A stretch of DNA of 64,000 bases from Paenibacillus_E allorhizoplanae (GTDB lineage Bacteria; Bacillota; Bacilli; Paenibacillales; NBRC-103111): the NCBI RefSeq assembly GCF_927798215.1, contig NZ_CAKMMW010000017.1, positions 62,001-126,000 of the forward strand. The letters run 5' to 3'. Position 1 is the first letter of the stretch. Each line of letters starts with the position of its first letter. Both the position numbers and the translations under genes were made by a program. This document shows, piece after piece, positions 52,801-60,722 of this stretch. The notes below the pieces were generated by a model. That model saw only the letters and a list, made by a program, of their open reading frames with translations, was not told the DNA's origin and did not search any database.

Positions 52801-52966
52801 GCATCTCTACAATTCTAGCAATACTAGGCATCCAATTCGTTTTGACATGGTCAAGGGTCCCCTTCAGAGCAAACATCTGATAGAAGTTCGTTCCAATAAC
52901 TGCTATTAATAAAGCAATGATGATGATAAAAGTCCACATTGACTTCATCAAAGTAATCGCTTTCAT
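49895..52966 (-). CDS. Hybrid histidine kinase (4HB-PAS-HisKA-HATPase-REC-REC-HPt)
   Basis: 1023 aa. TM1 about 10-30, external four-helix-bundle domain to about 185, TM2 about 187-206, PAS (225-345), coiled coil, HisKA with NMSHEIRTPMNA (His about 392), HATPase (LVNNALKFTD, DTGIGM, YGGTGLGLVISKS). The first receiver lacks one of the usual paired acids (LLICDDEEM, VMIDWKL), the second is complete (LVEDNEINQQV, MDLQMPLMDG, KPF). A C-terminal HPt domain has the His in LAHTLKGVASNIGA. It can therefore run a full phosphorelay in one chain. ATG at 52966 behind GAGGGGTGG. The chemoreceptor gene upstream ends at a terminator. Confidence 0.92.
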   Translation of the reverse strand: MKAITLMKSMWTFIIIIALLIAVIGTNFYQMFALKGTLDHVKTNWMPSIARIVEMQELITQERVLLHKMLLETDKNALLTVITSYQNIRGQFDEKYHSYESFINSESEKQIYLDVSDKTIAYLQKGQLIIDAVQSGDYIRGKSLLDMLTPSREQADASLQKWIDYNLMGTQRDVDRTSNQRELVLWMASIFTIVAIAIGVALALQTRSVRRKGEQKLMKEKEKAQSYLDLIDVMIVVLDRDGRIDMLNRKGYSVLGYEEKDALGKDWFEVCGPKHLFEMRKERYQEFMDGEALSDYFESLIVDKLGEERLYGWSNNLIWTETGEVGGVIFAGVDITERKQAEETLNQYKDHLEVLVEERTSELENKNLLLADAKESAESANRAKSEFLANMSHEIRTPMNAILGLNYLLQQTDLTERQKDYVGKTVLSAKSLLTIISDILDFSKIEAKKIVLECIDFDLYEIMSNISNIIGFSLYEKGLKLHFSIHHEVPQVLNGDPFRLNQVLLNLVNNALKFTDAGEITIAVNVSSQDDSGVSLRFEVRDTGIGMTPAQQALLFHGFTQADMSTTRKYGGTGLGLVISKSIVELMQGEIHVESELGRGSSFIFTVRFEVGSEHLFSAPVASYLKFLRVLLICDDEEMRLVLKSQLEQFQFIVNDVDSAQSALEQISSSGRYDLVMIDWKLQGEKAHALAEKIKLEYATPVQVIVLISSYHESELQLKSQSASVKKVLYYPMSQSQLYNQITNLFQEQLQMKITSPQGESEIKKLHMLRNTEVLLVEDNEINQQVAQAILQEMDIHVDVAENGIEALKRVATKRYDAILMDLQMPLMDGFEATRNIRDFDQETPIIAMTADAMQGVKEQVVEAGMDAYISKPFEPIQLFSVLQRTIQSSRGRGYAEVAAAKQIEALPALNAAEALGRLGQNANLYERILHKFTANHANAIDEIREAIMNIDYPEALMLAHTLKGVASNIGATPLSHTADELQTAIHQGSVGLLETLLETAESRLAQVNQAIITYLAANAQEK

Positions 52967-53018
52967 TTTGTATCCACCCCTCTTAGCCGATTATAACATA
53001 ATGTCCATGTTTCTAGTG

Positions 53019-53049
53019 AAAAAGGCCAATCAGAATCCCCTGATTGACC
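53019..53049 (-). terminator. Rho-independent terminator after the chemoreceptor gene
   Basis: GGTCAATCAG / CTGATTGGCC (one mismatch), 6-nt loop, T5 on the minus strand. Confidence 0.85.
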
Positions 53050-53097
53050 TCCTAAATACCTAGCAATTTATGTGAATTCATCTGATTAGACCTACAA

Positions 53098-55125
53098 TTA
53101 GCGAGTTTTAAATCTAGAAAGCGATTCTTGCAATTCTTGCGCCATTTGGCTTAAATCCTCCGCAGAGGCAGATATTTCTTCCATAGCCGCGAGTTGCTTC
53201 TCAGAGCCTTTCGAGATGCCTTGACCATGCTCATGAGACGCTTTCGTCATATAGACAATTTCACTCATGGATGCCGATACTTCTTCTGTTCCTGCCGACA
53301 TTTCCTGCGAAGCTGCGGACACCTCTTGGATTTGGTCCGAAATTTCCTCGAACGCAACCGTCACGCGATTAAAGACCTGACCTGCTGCATCAATGAGCTC
53401 GGATCCTTTCTCCACGTCCTTCACACCATTGTTCATCGCTTGTACCGCTCTCGACGTCGATGACTGCACCTCACGAATCAGCTCAGAAATATCCTTCGCC
53501 GACGAGGAAGACTGCTCAGCAAGCTTCTTCACTTCATTTGCTACTACCGCGAAACCGCGACCTTGCTCACCTGCACGCGCCGCCTCAATCGAGGCATTCA
53601 ACGATAGCAGTTGGGTTTGGTTCGTAATTTCGGTAATGACCGAAACGATTTCCCCAATCTTTTGCGAATAGGCTTCAAGTGCTCTCATATCTTCGGCCGA
53701 TTTGCCAACCGATTCATTAATGAACTTCATCTGTTCAACGGCTTGCGTGATAGCAACACGGCCTTGCTGCACTTCCATCATCGACGTATGGGAGGCTTCC
53801 GTCACAACTGAGGAAGATTCGGCAATCCGCTGAACGCCTACTGCCATTTCACCCATCGCAATCGACGTTTGCTCGGCCCCCATCAGTTGACCCTCACTCG
53901 CATTGAATACCTCTTGCATAGACTCGACGATGCGATTGGAAATGCCAACAGATTCCGTCGCCGCAGCCGTTAGCTCCTCCGATGATGCACCTAGCTGCTC
54001 TGCGGTAAAACTGGCTTTACTGACGATATCCGAGAAGGAATCTAACATCAGATTCATATTCTCAGCTAGTTGTCCAAGTTCATCACTGCGATTGATCGTA
54101 AGTCGTGGGGTCAAGTCCCCCGCCGCCATCTTCTTCACAGCTTCCGTAATCGCCAGCACTGGTTTCGTTGTCGCCGTGGATACCAGCAGCGCAATAGCAG
54201 CTACAACAATCGTCGTGATCACGGCCAGCCATATGGATACATGCGTTGCCGTTGTTACGGCTCCGAATACTTCATCGTCCACCACATTTGTAATTAAGCG
54301 CCAGCCAGTTGATGGAATCGTATCGAAGCTGATTTCTCTCGCCACACCATCATCACCTGTAAAATTGATCGTCCCGCTTTTTTCTTTCAAAACTGTTTCT
54401 TGTAATTTCGCTGCTTCCGACTTCGGAAGCACATCCGCTATATTTTTTCCAGCTAGTTCTTTGCTCGGATACGTCAACAGTCCACCACTAGGGGACATTA
54501 AATATCCATAGCCAGTTTCGCCTAACTGAATCGTATCGGTGTATACATTGAGGTTACTCGTCGTAAGAGGAGTGAAAATCCCGCCAATAAAATTCTGCTT
54601 ATCATCGAGCATCGGGACAAATAAAACAATGATGTTATTCCCACTTGTCTTACTGACGAGGAGATCCGTACTCACCGGCTGCTTCGTTTGTTTGGCTTGC
54701 TTGATGTAATCACGGTCGGATACAGAAATTTTCTGTCCTGCTGACGTTAGCGCCATTTCATCTTTATTCACATAAACGTACTGTTCGACGTCTTTGTTGA
54801 CTTGTTCGAATTTGAGGAGTGTTTTGATGATTTCCTTCTCATTCCCACTTTTGATCTCCTCATACTTCAGCATTTCTTTCAGAATGGAGATTTGACGCTG
54901 AATGGAGTAGTCAATGGCTGTAACATTCGCTTTCAGAATACTCTCTTCCTTGGAGTGAACTTCATCATTCACCACATTTTTTAAATAGTAGGATGAAAAA
55001 ACGGTACTAAATAACATCGGTACCAACGCAATAACTAGAAACATAATCGTCATTCTTGCTCTGAACGAAGTAAAGGAGACTGCCTTCACCCACCCTTGTA
55101 CATTTATTCCTCGTTGCGTATTCAT
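53098..55125 (-). CDS. Methyl-accepting chemotaxis protein
   Basis: 675 aa transducer. TM1 about 27-49, external dCache-like sensor (GINFTGDDG-type loops, TIPSTGWRLITNVVDDEVFG) to about 295, TM2, HAMP (VSTATTKPVLAITEAVKKMA, AGDLTPRL), then a long coiled coil with the signalling tip EAARAGEQGRGFAVVANEVK near residue 520. It signals through CheA/CheW to the flagellar motor. ATG at 55125 with GGAGGAG upstream. A 17-bp palindrome lies about 40 nt before it. Ligand unknown, likely an amino acid or organic acid given the dCache domain. Confidence 0.93.
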   Translation of the reverse strand: MNTQRGINVQGWVKAVSFTSFRARMTIMFLVIALVPMLFSTVFSSYYLKNVVNDEVHSKEESILKANVTAIDYSIQRQISILKEMLKYEEIKSGNEKEIIKTLLKFEQVNKDVEQYVYVNKDEMALTSAGQKISVSDRDYIKQAKQTKQPVSTDLLVSKTSGNNIIVLFVPMLDDKQNFIGGIFTPLTTSNLNVYTDTIQLGETGYGYLMSPSGGLLTYPSKELAGKNIADVLPKSEAAKLQETVLKEKSGTINFTGDDGVAREISFDTIPSTGWRLITNVVDDEVFGAVTTATHVSIWLAVITTIVVAAIALLVSTATTKPVLAITEAVKKMAAGDLTPRLTINRSDELGQLAENMNLMLDSFSDIVSKASFTAEQLGASSEELTAAATESVGISNRIVESMQEVFNASEGQLMGAEQTSIAMGEMAVGVQRIAESSSVVTEASHTSMMEVQQGRVAITQAVEQMKFINESVGKSAEDMRALEAYSQKIGEIVSVITEITNQTQLLSLNASIEAARAGEQGRGFAVVANEVKKLAEQSSSSAKDISELIREVQSSTSRAVQAMNNGVKDVEKGSELIDAAGQVFNRVTVAFEEISDQIQEVSAASQEMSAGTEEVSASMSEIVYMTKASHEHGQGISKGSEKQLAAMEEISASAEDLSQMAQELQESLSRFKTR

Positions 55126-55163
55126 TTTCTCTTACTCCTCCTATGTGCTAATTGCTTCTCTTT

Positions 55164-55180
55164 ATTTGGTCACACCAAAT
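55164..55180. promoter_or_regulatory. 17-bp palindrome in front of the chemoreceptor gene
   Basis: ATTTGGT-CAC-ACCAAAT, perfect 7-bp arms, 39 nt before the ATG of the minus-strand receptor gene. I could not recognise a sigma-D-type promoter nearby. The rest of 55126-55322 holds nothing else I can name. Confidence 0.4.
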
Positions 55181-55322
55181 TTGTCCCCATCAAAAACTGG
55201 TATTTAAGAAATTCAGACTCCCTTCGACATTTTCCTTCAAAATACGACATTAACAGGTTGACTGCTTCTCCCTAACTTTTCGTATCCAGCTATCACTACA
55301 ATTTTAAGGCTCTACCTACCAA

Positions 55323-55509
55323 ATAACTGGAAAAACTCCATCTGTATTTCCTTTTTATCGCCCCAAATTCAATCTAAATGGAAAATAGGTAGTTAATTCT
55401 TACAGAAACGCCCCAATTGACAATTCAGCTCCGAAATAACTGTATTATTTACAGTTAATCGAAATAAATTGAGCATTAGCGATAAATTAGCTGTATGAAA
55501 TCCAGTTAT
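55323..55509. repeat. Intergenic palindromic-module repeat, copy D (four modules)
   Basis: Modules start at 55323, 55374, 55436 and 55487: spacing 51-62-51, identical to copy C. Arms: ATAACTGGA/TCCATCTGT, CTAAATGGA/GGTAGTTAA, ATAACTGTA/TACAGTTAA, TTAGCTGTA/TCCAGTTAT; centres AAAAC, AAATA, TTATT, TGAAA. The outermost arms (first left, last right) are exact reverse complements. It lies between the chemoreceptor and the nucleoside transporter operon. Confidence 0.85.
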
Positions 55510-55562
55510 TCTATTCGGGTTGTACGAGGTTCTGGTTCTGGTTCCTCGACCTACTTAATTGG

Positions 55563-55606
55563 CAAAAAAAAGCACCATCGCAGGATTACTCCCATGATGG
55601 TGCTTC
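55563..55606 (-). terminator. Rho-independent terminator after the nucleoside transporter operon
   Basis: AAGCACCATC / GATGGTGCTT arms with a long loop, and T8 on the minus-strand side; 10 nt past the last stop codon. Confidence 0.88.
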
Positions 55607-55615
55607 TTCATCAAT

Positions 55616-56599
55616 CTATCTCTTACCTGGATCGTACGGCTCACCCAGTGCGGACGGTGCTTTCGCGCGGCCCACGGCTCCTGCCAATACCAGGATTGTC
55701 AGTACGTATGGCAGCATGTAGAGGAATTCCTGCGGAATGTTTTTGGAGAAATCGAACAACCGCATGAAATTGTTGAGCGCTTGCGCCATTCCGAAGAATA
55801 CCGCGGCGCCCAATGCGCCAAATGGATGCCATTTGCCGAAAATCATCGCGGCCATCGCAATAAAGCCTTGACCCGAGATCGTGTTATGCGAGAACGCACT
55901 CGTTGTCGTTAGCGTGATCGTTGCCCCGCCGAGACCGCCGAGCAGACCGCTGATCAGTACAGCGAGATAACGGATACGTTTTACTTTAATCCCAACCGTA
56001 TCCGCGGCACTCGGATGCTCACCCACGGCACGCAGGCGTAGGCCGAACGGTGTTTTGAACAACACATACCACGTCACGAAAACTAGAATTAACGCAATAT
56101 ACGTTGTCGGATAAGCTGTAAAGAGTGCATACCCGATATAAGGAATCTTGGAGAGAAGCGGAATTTCCCATTTGGAGAATACATCATTCAGGGTTTCGGT
56201 TTGACCCGCGCCATTGAACAATACTTTCACCAAGTACAACGTTACGCCCGCTGCCAAGAAGTTGATCACAACACCACTGATAACTTGATTAGCTTTGAAC
56301 GAAATCGTCGCAACCGCATGAATCAAGGCGAAGATCAGAGCGAATAGCAGCGCGCACAAGAGTCCAATCCACGGGGACCAGACGCCCATGTTCGCCTCTT
56401 CCGCATAGTAAGCGCCAACCGCGGAAGCGAATGCGCCGGATACCATTAGACCCTCGATACCGATATTGACGATACCGGAACGCTCCGAGTAAATACCGCC
56501 TAAAGCCCCGAAGATTAGCGCTGTGGAATACACCAGCGTTGTATTAATAAGTTCACTGAATTTCGTGAAGAACGCGTTAAGCATACTGAGCAGGTCCAT
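55616..56599 (-). CDS. nupQ: Nucleoside ABC transporter permease (NupQ/YufQ-like)
   Basis: 327 aa, about eight to ten helices. LVYSTALIFGALGGIYSERS, GIVNIGIEGLMVSGAFASAV, FGLRLRAVGEHPSAADTVGI and GQGFIAMAAMIFGKWHPFGA are typical of the permeases paired with BMP-type lipoproteins. With the other permease it forms the channel for purine nucleosides. The ATG at 56599 starts directly after the previous permease's stop codon at 56601. Last gene of the operon. Confidence 0.9.
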   Translation of the reverse strand: MDLLSMLNAFFTKFSELINTTLVYSTALIFGALGGIYSERSGIVNIGIEGLMVSGAFASAVGAYYAEEANMGVWSPWIGLLCALLFALIFALIHAVATISFKANQVISGVVINFLAAGVTLYLVKVLFNGAGQTETLNDVFSKWEIPLLSKIPYIGYALFTAYPTTYIALILVFVTWYVLFKTPFGLRLRAVGEHPSAADTVGIKVKRIRYLAVLISGLLGGLGGATITLTTTSAFSHNTISGQGFIAMAAMIFGKWHPFGALGAAVFFGMAQALNNFMRLFDFSKNIPQEFLYMLPYVLTILVLAGAVGRAKAPSALGEPYDPGKR

Positions 56600-56600
56600 A

Positions 56601-57680
56601 TTACGAAGCCCTCTCTTTCTTGCGTTTGCCGTAGAACGGGATCAGTACCCATTTGACAATACCTTGGGTAGCAACGAAGAAAATCACCGATCCGATGACA
56701 ATACGGATAATTTCTGGTGGTACATCTGCACCAAAGCTCATCCCCGCAGATCCATAAGATAAGCCGCCGAAAAGGACAGCGCCCAGCACAACGCCTATCG
56801 GATTGTTGGCCCCAAGCAAGGATACCGCGATACCGTCAAACCCATACCCCGGCGTGCCTGCCGCAACGACCTGATAATGGAATACACCGAGAACCTCGAA
56901 TACGCCAGCAAGTCCAGCAAATACTCCAGAGATAAACATCGCCTTGATGATGTTCTTATTCACGTTCATGCCCGCATACTTAGCGGCATCGATATTATGT
57001 CCTACGGCACGCAGTTCGTAGCCTTGCTTCGTTTTCCAAAGAATCAAGTAGAAGACGACCGCGGCCAGAATGGCAATTAAGGTTCCCCAGTGAAGCCTCG
57101 CATGATTCATCGCATCTGACAACCAACCTATACTGAGTGATGCTGAATCTTGAATCATATAAGAACGCTGCTGCTTTGGCTCAAGTAAGAACGTGTTCAC
57201 GATATAGTTGGACAGGAACAAGGAAATCCAGTTCAACATGATCGTGGTAATGACCTCGTTCACACCGCGCTTTGCTTTTAAATAACCTGCAATAGCTCCC
57301 CATAGTCCACCGATCAACGCGCCGACAATTACCGCAAGGGGAGCATGGATGATCCATGGCAGACCATGGATTTTGACACCAATAAAGGTAGCCCCCGTCA
57401 TCCCCATCACGAACTGCCCTTCCGCACCAATATTGAACAACCCTGTACGGAAAGCGAAGGCAACCGATAATCCGGTTAAAATAAGTGGCGTAATCGCCCG
57501 AATCGACTCCCCGATATCGTACGGACTTCCCAAAATCCGAGAGAACAGTGACCCATACGCAGCAATCGGATTGTAACCGCCAGCCAGCATGACAAGCGCT
57601 CCGAATAGCAGCCCCAGCACGATCGCTACAAGAGGATTGACTGCTGATTCACTTGTAAAAACGCGAACAATTTTATTCAT
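56601..57680 (-). CDS. nupP: Nucleoside ABC transporter permease (NupP/YufP-like)
   Basis: 359 aa membrane protein. LLFGALVMLAGGYNPIAAYG, FRTGLFNIGAEGQFVMGMTG, YELRAVGHNIDAAKYAGMNV and GYGFDGIAVSLLGANNPIGV match the larger permease subunit of the BmpA/Nup group. ATG at 57680 with AAAGGAG 6 nt upstream; the start overlaps the ATPase stop codon by 8 nt. Confidence 0.9.
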   Translation of the reverse strand: MNKIVRVFTSESAVNPLVAIVLGLLFGALVMLAGGYNPIAAYGSLFSRILGSPYDIGESIRAITPLILTGLSVAFAFRTGLFNIGAEGQFVMGMTGATFIGVKIHGLPWIIHAPLAVIVGALIGGLWGAIAGYLKAKRGVNEVITTIMLNWISLFLSNYIVNTFLLEPKQQRSYMIQDSASLSIGWLSDAMNHARLHWGTLIAILAAVVFYLILWKTKQGYELRAVGHNIDAAKYAGMNVNKNIIKAMFISGVFAGLAGVFEVLGVFHYQVVAAGTPGYGFDGIAVSLLGANNPIGVVLGAVLFGGLSYGSAGMSFGADVPPEIIRIVIGSVIFFVATQGIVKWVLIPFYGKRKKERAS

Positions 57681-59214
57681 GAAGGGCTCCTTTCTCCGTA
57701 CGCTTACTGCCCGCCATCAGCAGACCGATCTCCTGATCGTTCGTATCCTGCGGCATCACTTCGCCCACAATCTGTCCTTCGTAGATAACGGCAATCCGAT
57801 CGGAAACATTCATAATTTCATCCAACTCAAAAGAAATCAACAGAACGGCTTTCCCTTTGTTCCGCTGCTCAATCAGCATCCGATGAACGAATTCAATCGC
57901 ACCAACATCCAAACCACGCGTCGGCTGCGCCGCAATCAACAAATTGGGATTCTTATGTATCTCTCTTGCAATAATCGCCTTTTGCTGATTACCCCCAGAT
58001 AAGGAGCGTGCCTTGTTGTAAATACTCGGTGTGCGCACATCGAACTGCTTAATCAACGCCTCCGCATGCTTATCGATGACGTCATAATTCAAGAAGCCGC
58101 CTTTGTTATACGCAGGGTGGAAATATGTTTCGAGCACCATATTTTCACTCATTGTAAAATCAAGCACCAACCCGTGTTTATGCCGATCTTCAGGAATATG
58201 TGACAATCCAGCCTCCGAAATTTCTCTCGGCGTCTGGTTCGTAATATCGCTGCCCATGAGCAGCACTTTCCCGCCATCTACGGTACGCAAGCCCGTCAAT
58301 GCTTCGATCAATTCACTCTGACCGTTGCCATCTACACCCGCGATACCAAGAATTTCCCCAGCCTTCACTTCAAAATTAAGCCCTTTGAGCGAGGCTAATC
58401 CTTGTTGATTACGCACCATTAAATCTTGCACCTGGAGAACAGGCTCCCCAAGTTTTACGGCTTCCTTGTTCACTTTAAAAGAGACATCGCGTCCAACCAT
58501 TTTCTCGGCCAGTATTTGCGGATTCGCTTGTGCGCATGCCAAGGTATCAATCACTTTACCACGACGAATAATCGTCACTGTATCGGCGATCTCCATAATT
58601 TCTTTCAACTTATGTGTAATGAGAATAATGGACTTGCCCTCTTTTACAAGGTTACGCATTATGACCATCAATTCACTAATCTCTTGCGGCGTTAGTACAG
58701 CTGTAGGCTCATCAAAAATTAAAATATCGGCGCCACGATACAGCGTTTTCAATATTTCGACACGCTGCTGCATACCGACTGAAATATCTTCAATTTTGGC
58801 TTTTGGATCCACACGTAAACCATATTGCTCAGATAGCTTGCGCACTTTATCTTGCGCTGTTCGAATATCCACATTCATACCACGTTTGGGTTCCATCCCC
58901 AAAATGATATTTTCAGTTACTGTAAACGGTTGTACCAACTTGAAATGTTGATGCACCATCCCGATGCCAAGCTCAATCGCTCGATTCGGACTGTCGATAA
59001 AAACCTCGTTGCCTTGTACATGAATACTACCTTCGTCCGGCTGATATAAACCGAAAACAATGTTCATCAGTGTTGATTTTCCTGCACCATTCTCACCAAG
59101 CAAGGCATGAATTTCGCCTTTTCTCAACTTCAGGCTAATAGCATCATTAGCAACAATGCCTGGAAAACGTTTCGTAATGTTGCGTAGTTCAACAACTGGG
59201 ACTGCTTCACTCAT
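57673..59214 (-). CDS. nupO: Nucleoside ABC transporter ATPase, two ABC domains (NupO/YufO-like)
   Basis: 513 aa with two fused ABC domains, as in sugar and nucleoside importers. Domain 1: Walker A GENGAGKST, signature ISVGMQQRVEI, Walker B ILIFDEPTAVL, H-loop ITHK. Domain 2 (from about 255): Walker A replaced by GVDGNGQSEL, signature LSGGNQQK, LIAAQPTRGLD in place of the Walker B acids. The second site is thus degenerate, as is usual in this family. ATG at 59214 with AGGGTGATC upstream. A hairpin separates it from the lipoprotein gene. Confidence 0.93.
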   Translation of the reverse strand: MSEAVPVVELRNITKRFPGIVANDAISLKLRKGEIHALLGENGAGKSTLMNIVFGLYQPDEGSIHVQGNEVFIDSPNRAIELGIGMVHQHFKLVQPFTVTENIILGMEPKRGMNVDIRTAQDKVRKLSEQYGLRVDPKAKIEDISVGMQQRVEILKTLYRGADILIFDEPTAVLTPQEISELMVIMRNLVKEGKSIILITHKLKEIMEIADTVTIIRRGKVIDTLACAQANPQILAEKMVGRDVSFKVNKEAVKLGEPVLQVQDLMVRNQQGLASLKGLNFEVKAGEILGIAGVDGNGQSELIEALTGLRTVDGGKVLLMGSDITNQTPREISEAGLSHIPEDRHKHGLVLDFTMSENMVLETYFHPAYNKGGFLNYDVIDKHAEALIKQFDVRTPSIYNKARSLSGGNQQKAIIAREIHKNPNLLIAAQPTRGLDVGAIEFVHRMLIEQRNKGKAVLLISFELDEIMNVSDRIAVIYEGQIVGEVMPQDTNDQEIGLLMAGSKRTEKGALHE

Positions 59215-59267
59215 AAGATCACCCTAATGATCAATTTTTTGTTCTTTGTTTCCCATTAAAACTAAAG

Positions 59268-59298
59268 AACAAGGCTAGTTAGTATAACTAGCCTTGTT
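59268..59298 (-). terminator. Intercistronic hairpin between the lipoprotein and ATPase genes
   Basis: ACAAGGCTAGTTA / TAACTAGCCTTGT, 13-bp perfect stem with a 3-nt loop, a broken T tract after it on the minus strand. Such leaky terminators often let binding-protein mRNA outnumber the membrane subunits. Confidence 0.7.
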
Positions 59299-59348
59299 TG
59301 TACAGAAGCAAACCTATCGTTCTTACCAAGTAAACGTCAGTTCGACGC

Positions 59349-60404
59349 TTATGGTTTTTCAGGAACTTTGATTTCGCCGCTAATAATTTTGGCTTTGTAC
59401 TCGTCAACTTTTTTCAAGATGTCAGCAGAAACGTTTTTCTTGGATGTTTCCGGAAGGCCTACACCATCGTCTTTCAGACCCAACGTAACAACTTTACCAC
59501 CTTGGAATTTACCTGAAATAACATCTTTGGATACACGAAGCACCGCAGAGTCAACACGTTTCAACATGGACGTCAATGTAACTTCGTCGCCAAACTCAAG
59601 GGATTGGTCTTTATCTACACCGATAACCCATACTTTTTTACCGTTTTTCGCGCGATCTTTCGCTTCGTTGAATACACCGTTACCTGTGGATCCAGCTGCG
59701 TGGAAAATGATATCAGCGCCATCGTTATAGATCGTTGCTGCTGCTGCTTTACCAAGATCAGGCTTGTCGAAAGCACCCGTATAGTTGATTTGAATCTTAG
59801 CATCAGGTTTTACTGCTTTAACGCCAGCTACGAAACCAGCTTCGAAACGTTTGATAACCGGGATGTCGATCCCACCAACGAAACCAATTTTATTTGTTTT
59901 TGTTGTAAGACCTGCTACCACACCAACAAGGTAAGCACCTTCTTGTTCGGAGAAAGTAACGGATTCTACGTTAGGAGCTTCTACAACGTTATCAATGATC
60001 GCAAGTTTCGCGTTCGGGTTTTGAGTTGCTACTGTTTTAAGTGCATCACCCATCAAGAAACCAATACCCCAAGTCAGGTTGTAGCCGTCTTTAACGAATT
60101 GATTCAAGTTCGGCGTGTAGTCAGCGTCGCTCTTGCTCTCAAGGTTTTTTACGTTAGCACTTGTTTGTTTTTTCAGAAGCGTCAAGCCTTCCCAAGCACT
60201 TTGGTTAAAGGACTTGTCGTTAACCCCGCCGATATCTGTAACCATACCGATTTTGAAGTCTTTGCCTGTATTGTCGCTAGCTACAGCACTTGCTGCTGGT
60301 GATGCGGATGAACCCGTTTTTGTTTCTTCTTTTTTGGCACAACCGGAAATCACTAATGCAGAAACGGTTACAGTCATCAGAACTGTTGAAAAAATCTTCT
60401 TCAT
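59349..60404 (-). CDS. nupN: BMP-family nucleoside-binding lipoprotein (NupN/YufN-like)
   Basis: 351 aa. Lipoprotein signal (MKKIFSTVLMTVTVSALVIS, then GC) followed by a Ser/Ala-rich linker and the BMP fold: FKIGMVTDIGGVNDKSFNQS, AYLVGVVAGLTTKTNKIGFV, GAFDKPDLGKAAAATIYNDG, ADIIFHAAGSTGNGVF. DKSFNQ and the GxTGNGVF loop line the nucleoside pocket in relatives. It captures nucleosides outside the membrane for the ATPase and two permeases that follow. ATG at 60404 with GGGGG 8 nt upstream. Confidence 0.93.
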   Translation of the reverse strand: MKKIFSTVLMTVTVSALVISGCAKKEETKTGSSASPAASAVASDNTGKDFKIGMVTDIGGVNDKSFNQSAWEGLTLLKKQTSANVKNLESKSDADYTPNLNQFVKDGYNLTWGIGFLMGDALKTVATQNPNAKLAIIDNVVEAPNVESVTFSEQEGAYLVGVVAGLTTKTNKIGFVGGIDIPVIKRFEAGFVAGVKAVKPDAKIQINYTGAFDKPDLGKAAAATIYNDGADIIFHAAGSTGNGVFNEAKDRAKNGKKVWVIGVDKDQSLEFGDEVTLTSMLKRVDSAVLRVSKDVISGKFQGGKVVTLGLKDDGVGLPETSKKNVSADILKKVDEYKAKIISGEIKVPEKP

Positions 60405-60694
60405 CGATTTTACCCCCATCGTATCATCTTTTAATTGAAACTATGAAGCCCACACTGTAGGTTGACCAAATTCAGTTAAATTATGTAAGTTGACTTCAAA
60501 TTAAGTGTATCATTTTGATTCCAAACAGAGAAGCAAATCTATCAACGATTCACGTAATTCGTCATGTCACACAAGTTAACATGTCCATTTTGTTTTTGCC
60601 GACAATATAGGTTCTAAGCCCCAATTATTGATTATACAACCAGTGGTTAATAAAATCTAGATTGCTCTATGTTAATTTTTTGAACATCTTCCGC
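60405..60694. other. Upstream region of the nucleoside transporter operon
   Basis: About 290 nt without a gene. I looked for a purine riboswitch and a CodY box: no riboswitch core was seen, and the best CodY-like stretch (AATTTAACTGAATTT) has six mismatches. A weak -35/-10 pair (TTGCTT, then TGATAC on the minus strand) is possible. Confidence 0.4.
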
Positions 60695-60722
60695 AAAAAA
60701 AAGCCTCCTCTAGATGAGAAGG
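60695..60722 (-). terminator. Terminator overlapping the 3' end of ilvA
   Basis: CCTTCTC / GAGGAGG with a 5-nt loop and T8 in the minus direction. The left arm lies inside the last codons of ilvA. Confidence 0.7.

Noticed and set aside
60405..60694. Purine riboswitch or CodY box before the nucleoside transporter
   Set aside because: No conserved riboswitch core; the best CodY-like stretch has six mismatches of fifteen.
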